This document shows, in pieces, positions 1-10,638 of a DNA stretch of 14,368 bases. This stretch comes from Acanthamoeba sp. SK_2022b (lineage: Eukaryota; Discosea; Longamoebia; Acanthamoebidae). The notes beneath the pieces were generated by a model, which saw only the letters and a program-made list of their open reading frames with translations, was not told where the DNA came from and searched no databases. Numbering within the stretch: position 1 is the first letter of the stretch; every line of letters begins with the position of its first letter. Location: the NCBI GenBank assembly GCA_027943245.1, contig JANDJZ010001078.1, positions 1 through 14,368 of the forward strand, in the 5' to 3' direction. The position numbers and the translations under genes are program-made.

Positions 1-48
<48 letters not shown>
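1..48. repeat. (TG)n microsatellite in SEC23-like intron
   Basis: Uninterrupted TG dinucleotides at the window edge, ending 12 nt before the exon acceptor at 59-60. The true length is unknown because the tract runs off the window. The Cys-Val reading frames across it are artefacts. Confidence 0.95.
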
Positions 49-60
49 GATACGGCACAG

Positions 61-711
61 CATCACTCGCGTGATGACGCAGCGCATAGCGACGACAGGC
101 AGCATGCCCAACTTCCTAGAGTCGGTCAACTCCGACGTGGTGTCGATCCTACTGGCCAAGAAGCTCGTGCTCCTCTCGCGAAAGCTCGACAACGTCGATG
201 ACGTCATCGACCACCTGTGCGCCCCCCCCCCTCCTCTCCTCTCCTCTGCTCTCCAGACGTTGCTCCCCAGACTAACCCCAACCTACCCTCCGCAGGGACA
301 AGACGATGACCAACATCGTGTCGGCCTGTGGCGCCAAGGACAAGGACACGCGCAACAACTACAGCAGCATGCCCCAAGCGGTCGCGCCCATCCCCAAAAA
401 GTACTCACTCACGCCTCCGCTGCAGCCTCCGTGCTGCCCCCCCCCCACCCAAGCTAACCTGCCCGCTGCTGCTTCTGTCGCTGCTGCTGATGATGCTGTG
501 CGTGCGTAGTTTGTATTTATTGCGCCGAGGCCCGATGTTGGCGCCCATTTTGCAGCACGCAGACGATATCGACTACGTGCGCTGCCTGTTCCTCAACAGC
601 AACCTCGAGGACTCCCTGCGCCTCATCGACCCTCCCCTCTACCTCGCCCGCCACGGCAAGGTAGCCTACGCGGCCGTGCTTGCTCCTCCCGCAGGGCTCG
701 GCAACTCATGG

Positions 712-765
<54 letters not shown>

Positions 766-985
766 AACCAGGAGCTCGAGCGCATACCGCTGGAAGACCT
801 GGCGCTCCAGTCCCGCTTCGTGCTGCTGCTCGACCACCACACGGACCTCTTCATCTGGGTGGGCAGGCAGGCCCAGGACAGCGCCCAGCTGGTCGAGCTG
901 TGTCGTCAGGCCGCCGCCTCGTTCGCGACGCAGCGGTTCCCGCAGCCTCAGCTCATGATCTTCCAGGTAAGCGACATGCGAGCGC

Positions 986-1050
<65 letters not shown>

Positions 1051-1307
1051 TAACGCCATCGACCTCGTTTCTGAACCCGTGTCGATGATCATCATCGACG
1101 GTGCAGGAGGGCGCGTCCATGGCGCGCTGCCTGCAGGTCAGGCTGATACCGTCGCACAAGGACTCGTTCGACGAGCAGAGGCAGTCGTTCCCGCTGATCG
1201 CCGAGATGGGCGAGAAGGACCACGCCGCCTTCGTCTCGCGCTTCCATCGCACCGACGAGCTCTCCTTCCACCACTACTTCCGCTCTCTCGTATCGAGGCT
1301 CAAGTAG
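61..1307 (+). CDS. Atypical SEC23-like COPII coat protein, C-terminal part (5' end outside window)
   Basis: Exons read as 61-216, 296-400, 510-660, 772-966 and 1107-1307 (stop TAG). All borders are GT-AG and the phases match (2,2,0,0). The first exon follows an acceptor directly after the (TG)n tract, so the gene starts upstream of the window. The order seen is a helical segment (MPNFLESVNSDVVSILLAKK), then the SEC23/24-type core with LRRGPML, NSNLEDSLRLIDPPLYL, and a gelsolin-like domain with LLLDHHTDLFIWVG. The tail contains RLIPSHKDSFDEQ and HYFRSL. Family knowledge: SEC23 is the inner-coat GTPase-activating subunit of COPII vesicles at ER exit sites. This sequence resembles the divergent plant clade of At4g01810 (atypical SEC23) more than canonical SEC23, by remembered motifs such as LRRGPLLG and DVFIWLG. 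The neighbour gene converges on it with 140 bp between stops. Family assignment is fairly sure. Whether it has GAP activity cannot be judged because the N-terminal part is missing. Confidence 0.8.
713..763. repeat. (CA)n microsatellite in SEC23-like intron
   Basis: About 25 CA units inside the intron 661-771, ending 7 nt before the acceptor CAG at 769-771. It lies in the opposite orientation (CA on the sense strand) to the tracts at 1-48 and 987-1049. Confidence 0.95.
987..1049. repeat. (GT)n microsatellite in SEC23-like intron
   Basis: About 31 GT units in the last intron of the gene (967-1106), 20 nt after the donor GTAAGC and about 55 nt before the acceptor. Confidence 0.95.
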
Positions 1308-1447
1308 TAGACCCCCCCCCCCAAATTTCCCACCTGCTCTACCAGCAACATCAAGGGGGGCACCATGCTTTACATTGGCCAAAAGATACATACATCTACT
1401 TCTACTTTTTTCCTTCTTCTTTGGTTGTTGCGAAGGTCCACTTGTCT
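1308..1447. other. Convergent intergenic region, 140 bp
   Basis: This is the space between the stop codon of the SEC23-like gene (+) and that of the actin-bundling gene (-). It holds a C homopolymer (about 1311-1322) and no obvious AATAAA signal on the plus strand. The 3' UTRs of the two transcripts probably overlap (inference). Confidence 0.6.
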
Positions 1448-2506
1448 CTACTTCTTGTAGCCGCCCTGCTTCTGGGGAAGGAAGGCGCGCCTGTCCGTAA
1501 GCTCGCGCTCCATCCACCACAGGCCGCCCTCGGGCAGCTTGGCCTTGACGGTCGTCAGGTAGGCCTCGGCCTCGGCCAACCTCCGCCTGGCCTCCTCCAC
1601 CGCGGCCTCGGCCGCCGCCTTGGCCTCCTCCGACCGAGCCCGCGCGGCCTCGGCCGACTTGCGCGAGTTCTCGGCGGCCGTGCGCGACTCGGTGGCCTGG
1701 TCGGCCGCCTGCTTCGCCACCAGGCGAGCCTTGTCGGCCTTCTTCACGACGGCCTCCTGCGAGAGCTGCGCCTTGCGTAGCGGCAGCGGGTCGGAGGTGA
1801 GGTGCTGGGCGAGCTCGTTCTTGGCCTTGTTCTTCTGCACCACGCTGCCCTCCTCGGACAGGCGCGTGAGCTCGGCCGTGCGCGAGTTGAAGGCGTCCTC
1901 CTGGGCCTTGAGCTCGTTGAGCGCGGCCTGCAGCTCGTCCTTGACCGCCTGCAGCTCGTCCTCGCGAGCCCTGGCGGCGGCCTCGAGCCCGAGCGCCTCG
2001 GCTTCGGCGGCCTTGGCCTGGGCCTCCTGGGCGCTGGCAGCCCTCAGGGCCTCGGCGGCCTCCTTGTCCCGGGCCTCCGACGCCTGGAAGGCCAGGGTGA
2101 CCTCATTGAGCATGGCCTCGGCCTTGACGATCTCCTCCTTGTTGCCCTGCGGGGCGTTCGCCAGTTCGTGCCAGTCGACGCCGAACTTGATGAGGAGGAT
2201 GTGGATGAGGGGCACAGTCCTAACGACAGGGCCTGTCACAGCACCGGTCGACCTCAGCCTCTCGCGCAGCTCCTGGACCGTGTGCGGCTCGTTGAAGTGC
2301 TCGAGGAAGCGGTGAGCCTGGAACTCGTCCAGCGCACTCCCCTGCGCCTTATTGGCGCTGTCGATCTCGGCGCACTTGTGGACGAACGTCCACACTTCTT
2401 CAGCCTTGGAAGACAGGGTGGGCCAGAACCCGTTGAGGATCCACACGCCCTGCTCCTTGTAGGAGAGCTTGGAGATCGCTTCCAACTTTTGTACGTCAGT
2501 CGACAT
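1448..2506 (-). CDS. Calcium-regulated actin-bundling protein (34-kDa family) homologue with degenerate EF-hand
   Basis: This is a single-exon frame of 352 aa, the only gene here without a coding intron. It is recognised by similarity to the Dictyostelium 30/34-kDa actin-bundling protein (abpB). The N-terminal helical motif LSYKEQGVWILNGFWPTLSS is at 15-34, QELRERL sits before the EF-hand position, KAEAMLNEV is near 128-135, and the family signature GGLWWMEREL is at 327-336 with a PQKQGGYKK tail. The family crosslinks actin filaments in filopodia and cortex and is inhibited by Ca2+ through an EF-hand. Here the loop (about residues 85-100, RSTGAVTGPVVRTV) lacks the acidic ligands, so Ca2+ control is probably lost. 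Residues 140-325 form a long Ala/Glu/Lys-rich coiled coil, longer than in the roughly 295-aa Dictyostelium protein. The start is the first ATG of the frame and gives the conserved N-terminus. A perfect splice donor upstream suggests a 5' UTR intron. The gene diverges from the glycosyltransferase-like gene. Confidence 0.85.
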   Translation of the reverse strand: MSTDVQKLEAISKLSYKEQGVWILNGFWPTLSSKAEEVWTFVHKCAEIDSANKAQGSALDEFQAHRFLEHFNEPHTVQELRERLRSTGAVTGPVVRTVPLIHILLIKFGVDWHELANAPQGNKEEIVKAEAMLNEVTLAFQASEARDKEAAEALRAASAQEAQAKAAEAEALGLEAAARAREDELQAVKDELQAALNELKAQEDAFNSRTAELTRLSEEGSVVQKNKAKNELAQHLTSDPLPLRKAQLSQEAVVKKADKARLVAKQAADQATESRTAAENSRKSAEAARARSEEAKAAAEAAVEEARRRLAEAEAYLTTVKAKLPEGGLWWMERELTDRRAFLPQKQGGYKK

Positions 2507-2541
2507 TGCTTGATCTCTTGTGATATGATGATGAGGCCTTG

Positions 2542-2656
2542 CTGTTCTCTTGCCTAGTGCAGTTGTTGTGGTGGTATACTATGCCAGCCTGGCCTGTTCC
2601 CTAGTGTACGTCATCCTGAGCTACTGGAGGTCACCACCAAATTGGGGCATACTTAC
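2542..2656 (-). other. Candidate 5' UTR intron of the actin-bundling gene
   Basis: On the minus strand the sequence AAAAG|GTAAGTATG (donor GT at 2656-2655) is a near-perfect 5' splice site. Possible acceptors are GAACAG ending at 2542 or GAACAG ending at 2594, both upstream of the ATG at 2506. No coding frame needs this intron, so it would lie wholly in the 5' UTR. The acceptor choice is open. Confidence 0.5.
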
Positions 2657-2675
2657 CTTTTCTGGCTATGAGCAC

Positions 2676-2686
2676 TTCCCGCCAAA
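2676..2686. promoter_or_regulatory. E2F/DP-like site
   Basis: The sequence TTCCCGCCAAA (reverse TTTGGCGGGAA) matches the classical E2F consensus. It lies about 80 bp before the ATG at 2767 and just upstream (minus strand) of the candidate UTR intron donor. It is a short match, so it could be chance. Confidence 0.3.
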
Positions 2687-2766
2687 TTTCAGAGCGACCT
2701 ACGTTCTTGATTTTACAAACTGAACCTGCGGGCACCTCCCAGTTGTAAGTGCGCTAGATAGAAGGC

Positions 2767-4061
2767 ATGGATCGCTTGAGCGGCCGCAAGAGGCTGGCGA
2801 GCAAGAAGCGGTGGCTGTATAGCATTTTGGTCGTTTTTGCATTCGTGTGGGCAGGAGTCTTGTATCTCTTCTTCTCCCCTCTCATTCAAGATTTTATTGG
2901 CACTGAAGCTGTGGCGCTACAGCTTTTCACGGATGGTAAGCACCCTTGCACGCTCTCGTCATCATGGCCTCTGACCGTCGATTCCCTCGCAGGCACAGCA
3001 GCGGCCACAGATTCAGATACCGACCACATAAGGGATCTTCAAGGTGGGAGCATGCATGTGATTGTGCAGTTCCCAGTGCTGGGCGATTCGCTGGACGGAA
3101 AGGTAACGCGAGAAGATCGAATGCATCGGCAGATGGAGTACACGGAGGCCCTCATCGAGAATCTCGTACATCCCGCCGTTGCCTGTGTGCACATTCTGCT
3201 GGAACGAGACGAAGACGAGGAATTCGCCACGCAGCAGATCCTAGCCTATCCCTACGCCAGTCGCTACACACCCCTCATCCCTCAAGACGCACAACAGGAG
3301 GGAGACGCTGATCCTGCTCAGAGATTGTGGCAGTACGTCAAGTCATCTAGCCGCGTGCGATTCGTTCGATTGGGCCGATGGATGCTCTACGCGGACGCGT
3401 TCGGCTACGCGAGGCGCGAGCTGCCCGGCCGCGTGTGCGTGGTGCAGAACAGCGACATCTCGCTCTCGCTGGCCCCCAAGCACGTCGAGGCCTACCGGCG
3501 CCTGGCCAGCAGCGCGAGCTCAGCCGAGCAGTCGCTCTTGGTGAGTCCCCACGGCCACAACAAGGTGTTTGTCCTCTCGCGAACTCACGTCGAGCTGCCC
3601 TCCTGCCGATCCGGCGTCGTTCGGTACACGCCTCTTTACCTCGTGGCGCGCCTCTCGGCCCTCCATGACTCACCTATTCCTCCACCCAACCGTCCAGGAG
3701 CTGCTTCAAGGCCGCGTCCGTGGGGAGCTACGACACCTACGTCTTCCTTTCGCCGCTGCCCGAGTCGCTCGAGTGGCAAAGTACGCACACAGACCGCACG
3801 TCCCGCTCTCTCTCTCTCTCTCATCTCTGGCGAGAGCTGGCTGACGCAGCGCGCGCCGTTGCTCCCGTCCAGCGCCCATGCCGCAGAACATCTGGGGAGC
3901 AGAGAACCGGGTCATCTGGACCCTCAAGTGCCTCAACATCTCCGTCACCAACCCGTGCCTCGACCTGGTCACCGTCCACCACCACTGCAAGAGCTCCTTC
4001 CGGCCCACCCAACAGGACGACCCCATCGGCCTCCCTCGCGTACTCGTCCACCCCTACTCTG

Positions 4062-4112
<51 letters not shown>

Positions 4113-4361
4113 GTGAGCACATGGCTCAATGTCGATCGGGTGCAGGTGAAATACGACACGTTCGGGCCGCTCGCGTTCCCGCCGCGGAGGCCGGCCGCGT
4201 CGATCGAGGAGAGCATGGGGCCGGACGACTTTCCCGCGCGCGACTTCTGCCACCACTTCCCCTGGAACGGGCCCGAGGGACGCAGCCCGGAGGACATCGC
4301 CGCCCAACGCCGCGAGGAGGCCGGCAAGCCCAAGCGCAAGGCCGGCGGCTGGGCCGGGTGA
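2767..4361 (+). CDS. Type II membrane protein, probable GT-A-like glycosyltransferase
   Basis: Exons read as 2767-2935, 2993-3623, 3698-3780, 3873-4039 and 4146-4361, with GT-AG borders and matching phases, giving 421 aa. A basic N-terminus (RKRLASKKR) precedes one hydrophobic segment at about 16-37, which predicts a Golgi/ER type II anchor. The lumenal part has VRFVRLGRWMLYADAF, then VCVVQNSDI with NSD at about 209-211, SYDTYVFLSPLP, WGAENRVIW from 301, and NPC...HHHC near 325-333. I recall the same order (a variant of ANSDI, then W/G-x-EN, then NP and H-x-H) in uncharacterised glycosyltransferase-like proteins of protists and bacteria. There NSD sits where a metal-binding DxD would be. Donor, acceptor and product are unknown. 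The first intron (57 nt) is a multiple of three without a stop, so retention would add 19 residues. The C-terminal 70 residues are Pro/Arg/Lys-rich. Confidence 0.6.
3806..3822. repeat. Short (CT)n tract in intron
   Basis: About eight CT units in the intron 3781-3872, on the sense strand. They may serve as the polypyrimidine tract, although they lie 50 nt before the acceptor. Confidence 0.8.
4063..4111. repeat. (TG)n microsatellite in intron of the type II membrane protein gene
   Basis: About 24 TG units in the intron 4040-4145, ending 34 nt before the acceptor CAG. Confidence 0.95.
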
Positions 4362-4653
4362 TCGCAGACATCTGCTCTCTCTCTCTCTCTCTCTCTCCTC
4401 TCTTCTACTCCACTCTCTGCCTAATCGTGCTAGTTCGAAAGAGCTTCGTTCTCGGCAACGTTACTTGGTCATCTTGTCTGCGTGGCTCCACTTGTTGTCC
4501 ACGTCGATCGCCACCACCAAACCCCGCCGTGTTCAGCGACGCGTTCCGCCGATACGCGGAGAGAGAACGAGGAGGGGGGGGGGAGGCGTTGTGGTGTGCT
4601 GTCGATAGGCGGCAAGTGGCCCAGAACGGAACACGACAAGAACAGGACACAAG
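4362..4653. other. Intergenic region between two same-strand genes, 292 bp
   Basis: It contains a (CT)n tract at 4375-4397 and a G homopolymer near 4574-4582. It must include the 3' UTR of the upstream gene and the promoter of the NUDT12-like gene. No TATA box, RNA gene or further coding frame with support was seen. Overlapping frames here show no family resemblance. Confidence 0.6.
4375..4397. repeat. (CT)n microsatellite
   Basis: An unbroken run of CT dinucleotides 14 nt after the stop codon of the type II membrane protein gene. It probably lies in its 3' UTR. Confidence 0.85.
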
Positions 4654-6596
<1,943 letters not shown>

Positions 6597-6705
6597 AGAG
6601 AGAGGACACGTGCGCATGCTTAAACGTGAATTGATTTAATTATTATTATCGTAAATATTTGTTTGGATTAAAAGAACAGCGCCCGGTGAGTGGGCCCCAG
6701 GTCGA
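6597..6705. other. Convergent intergenic region, 109 bp
   Basis: This lies between the stop of the NUDT12-like gene (+) and the stop of the TWD40-1-like gene (-). It has an AT-rich core (about 6625-6670) that could supply A-rich or U-rich 3'-processing signals to both transcripts. No further feature is seen. Confidence 0.6.
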
Positions 6706-7868
6706 TCAGTGCTGTGGCGACGTGAAGCGGAACAGGGGCACGTCGCCCGACAGCAGGGAGGGCGGGGCGAGCAGCGGCACAGGCCTCCCGGTCTCGCCCT
6801 TGGCCAGCGGCACCAGCATCCCCGCCCAATTGGCCTGCAACAAAATAAATAAATTAATAAATGAATAAATGAATAAAATAAATAATAAAAAGGTGAGCGG
6901 AGACGTGGCGCGAGGCGTCTGTAGCTTCAAGAGAGAAGGGCACACCTGGCGGCGCAGGGAGGCGTTGGCGGAGAGGGAAGCGTAGAGGGCGGGGAGGGCC
7001 TGCTGCTGCTGCGGGTCGAGCACGACGCCCTTGGCCGAGGCCAGCAGCGTGGTGGCCGCCAAATGTCGATAGGCCCTGCCCACATCAACGCGCGCGTGGC
7101 CCTCAGTAAACTGGGCAAGCAACGCACACGCACACGCGAACAAGGAAAGGAGGCCGTACGAGGAGTCGAGGCGTGCGGCGAGGCGGAAGGCCTCGATGGC
7201 GCACTTCCAGTAGCCGTTGGGCGACGCCGACGAGGCGGCCGCCTTGACCGCGCCGTGCCCGAAGGCGAGGCAGTAGCCCAGCAGCTTCTCCCGCTCCCTC
7301 TTCGCGTCGTCGTCGCCGTCGTCGTCGCGCTCGTCGCTGCCGTACTGCGCCTCGGTCGACCTGTCCTCGTCGACGTCGTGCCCGCCCATCTGGTCGTCCT
7401 CTTCAGCGCTGCCGGCGCTGTTGCCGTTCTCGTCGGCGCTGTTGTTGTTGTTGTTGTCGACAAGATCGAGCTCCGACGCCAGCGAGACGGCGAGGCCCAC
7501 GCCCTCGACGTAGAGCGAATGTCGCTCGCATATCGCCAACTTGTCCGCCAAAATCACGTCAGCAATGCAAGGAATGTGTGTGTGTTATGTGTGGAATGCA
7601 TGCCTTGTTCCACGGGGAGACGCCGCGGAGGCGGAGGGCGTGTGGCTCGTGGCCGAGGAGGGCCAGCAGGCGGGCCATCTGCTCGTGGCACGCCGCGTCG
7701 GTCTTGTCGGCCCACGCCACGGCCTCGTCGACCGAGGGCAGGGTGACCAGCAGGAAGAACTTGAGGAGGGCGTGGTTGACCGCCACCTTAACCACGTCGC
7801 CGGTGATCGTGAGCACGCCCAGCTCGCCCTGTCCCCCCCCCAATCACCCAATCAGCACGCGCGCACGC

Positions 7869-7901
<33 letters not shown>

Positions 7902-10361
7902 GACGCGCGCGCGCACCTGGGGCAGGAATGCGAGAATGGAGAGGGGCGGCGGAGGGCGGAGGGCGATGGGGCGCCGGGAGTCGGCGGAGGAGGAGGTCTC
8001 CAGCTGCCAGTCGTTCTCGCCCTGCGACAGCGAGGCCAGCACGATCGTGCCGAGCGAGTGGGCGCCCATCATCACTGGCCAATCCACGGCGGTGGGTTGG
8101 GTTGGGGTGAGTGCACGCGCGCACACACGCACGAGGTGGGCGAGAGGTGGCGTGTACGGCAGCGGATCTGTCGGTCGGTGGCGAAGAAGAGGCACGAGTT
8201 GGCCCACACGGCGGACACCATGCGGTGCTCGGCACGGACCACCTCGGCCATCCCGTTCTCTTCGATCGAACTGGAGTCGACAAACAAAGGCCAATGAATA
8301 ATAACGAATAATAAATCATTTAAAATAATATTTGGGAGGAGCGCGCACGTGAGGGAGAAGACGCGGATGGAGGACGGCAGAGCGATGGCGCACAGCTTGC
8401 ACTCCTCGTCCCACACCACAAAGTCGGCCGATGGAATTCCTCTGCAACGCCACAAAATAAAAATAATTATTCAAAAATAAATAAATATAAATAAAATATA
8501 AATAAAAATGAATCGAGGGGAGGCGTACAGCGAGGAGGGGCGGTAGGGTCCGTCGCGGCCGGTGTTGTTCTGGGACCCGCGCACCAGGAAGCGGAGCAGC
8601 GGGGGACTAGGCTTGCTGTCTCCTCGCACCGGCTGGCCCCACCAGATAATTATTCATTTTTTTTTCTAGAAAAACAAATAATAATAACAAGAATAATTGA
8701 AAAAGAGGTACCGGAGGGATGGGTCGGTATTTGAGGCCGATGACGGGTCCCGAATGCAGCGATTCGAGCACCTGTGGACGAATCGAGAGACGCCGTGAGA
8801 AGAAAATGAAAAAGAAAGAACGAAAGCGAAAGAAAGAACGAAAGCGAAGAGAGGATTCTGCACCTCGCCCTCGACGTCGGCGTCGATGTCGGCGCCGGTG
8901 TCGGCCACGCGGCCAGCGTCGACGACCAGGAATTTGACCACCATGGCGAACTGCCGCGGGCTGAGGGCGTCCTTCTTCTTCTTCTTTTCCTTTTCGTTCA
9001 CCACCGGCGTCACTGTCGTGGTCGTACGCGCGCGTGTGTGCGTGCGAGTGTCAATGGCGCGTGCCAATGCTCAATAGAAGAGAAGGGAGTCGGGTGGGGG
9101 GGGCACCTGGAATGGATTCGAGGACCGCCAGCACGTCGCGCTTGTCCTGCCGCTGATCAGAGGGCGATCGCCAGGCGAGGCTCTTGGCCTTGCCCTCGTA
9201 CACGCACTGCCACGACGCCGTGTCCAACACCTGCTCCCCGTCGACACAAAACACATACACACACACGGAGTTTGTAAGCTACGGAGTCGAATGAGAGAGA
9301 AGGGGGGCAGGGACCTGGAAGGAGGTGTCGTCGTAGGTGACGGTGAGGTGGCGGTAGGACGGGCTGGCCTGGAGGCGCACGGCGCCCTTCCTGGACAGAA
9401 TGTGCGCCTTGGCCACCTTGCTGCTGCACCGACGACCGACCCGGGCAAGCGCAGGCCGGGAATGTTAGGAACGCTGCCTATGAATGCGAAATGAGAGGAG
9501 GGGGGGGGCACACTTGTTGAAGTCGCGCGTGAAGATGGCCTCGCCCTCTCGCAGATAGTAGATGTAGCCCTGTGGCCACAACAATCAACAGCAGCAGCAA
9601 CAATGACAACAATGACAACAACAACAATGATAACAGAAACAGCGACGGCGATTGGTGGATGGCTCGCCTCGAACGACGTTTGAACGTGCGGGGAGGGGCG
9701 GCACGTACGGCGGCGGAGGGGCGAGGAGGCACCACCGTGACGCCAGTGGCTCTGCAGACGCCACACGGCCCGTTGTGAGTAAACACTTGGCCGTATCGCG
9801 TGTCGTGTCGTGTCGTGTCGTGTCGTGTCGTGTCGTGTCGTGTCGTGTCGTGTCGTGTCGTGTCGTGTCGTGTCGTGTCGTGTCAATGGGGAGAGAGGCG
9901 CGCGGTACGGGTTGGGGCGGGGCGGGGCGAGGACGAAGAAGCCCGGGCGCGCGAGGCATAGGAGGTAGGTGCCCCACGAGTGGACGGCGAGGCCGATCAC
10001 CTTGCGCGGCTTGAGCTCCTTCTTGAAGGGCGGCAGCAGGTCCAGGTCCAGGAAGGCCTCGGCGTTGGGCGTGGCGTTGCACTGCTCGTCCAGCATGTGC
10101 ACCTGGAGAACGGGCAGTCGCGCGACGGCTCGGGGGGGTGAGACCACTCGGCCACAGCACGCAACAAGCGGAGAGGGGGGGAGCGTCGCACCTTGGAGCT
10201 GTCCTTGATGCAGACCAGGAGGGAGTAGGGCGGGAAGTGGTGGACGGAGGTGATGGAGTGCTTGAGCGGGTTCTTGGTCCTCTGGACCTCCTTGTGCTCG
10301 GTCAGGGCCCACACCACGATGGCCCTGTGATGTCATCACACGTGTGGCACGACACACACGC

Positions 10362-10430
<69 letters not shown>

Positions 10431-10578
10431 CATGTGGTGAGCGATAAGCGGCTGGGCTGGAAGCGGGAGGGAGACAGGGAGGGCTCGCACTTCTCGGAGG
10501 AAGCCACAAGGTGGTCCGTGAAGGCGTCGTAGGCGAGGCTCGTGATGGCTCCATCGGGGCCCTGTTTGCATTTGCGAG

Positions 10579-10638
<60 letters not shown>

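Larger units (their letters stand above)
2507..2766. promoter_or_regulatory. Shared divergent upstream region of the actin-bundling and type II membrane protein genes
   Basis: These 260 bp lie between two divergent start codons and must hold both promoters and 5' UTRs. Visible elements are a minus-strand splice donor at 2655-2656 and an E2F-like site at 2676-2686. No clear TATA box stands out. Promoter function is inferred from position only. Confidence 0.55.

Noticed and set aside
989..1780. Long frames with Cys-Val or Thr-His runs
   Set aside because: They are translations of dinucleotide repeats in introns and have no family resemblance.
1620..2557. Two long plus-strand frames (231 and 251 aa) opposite the actin-bundling gene
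   Set aside because: They are antisense shadows of a GC-rich coiled-coil gene and show Ser/Ala/Leu bias with no recognisable domain.
2650..2730. ATACTTACCT at 2650 as the 5' end of a U1 snRNA gene on the plus strand
   Set aside because: The downstream sequence lacks the U1 stem-loop sequences and an Sm site. The match is better explained as a splice donor on the opposite strand.
3101..3110. AAAG|GTAACG in exon 2 of the type II membrane protein as a splice donor
   Set aside because: The frame stays open and family-like on both sides, and no acceptor restores a better reading.
6927..7746. Frames overlapping the acidic insert of the coat gene on either strand
   Set aside because: The conserved solenoid motifs are in one minus-strand frame only. 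The others are shadows of repetitive GAC/GTC-type codons.
9801..9884. The TGTCG array as a CRISPR or telomere-like repeat
   Set aside because: There are no spacers. The unit is a 5-mer within an intron and not at a chromosome end.
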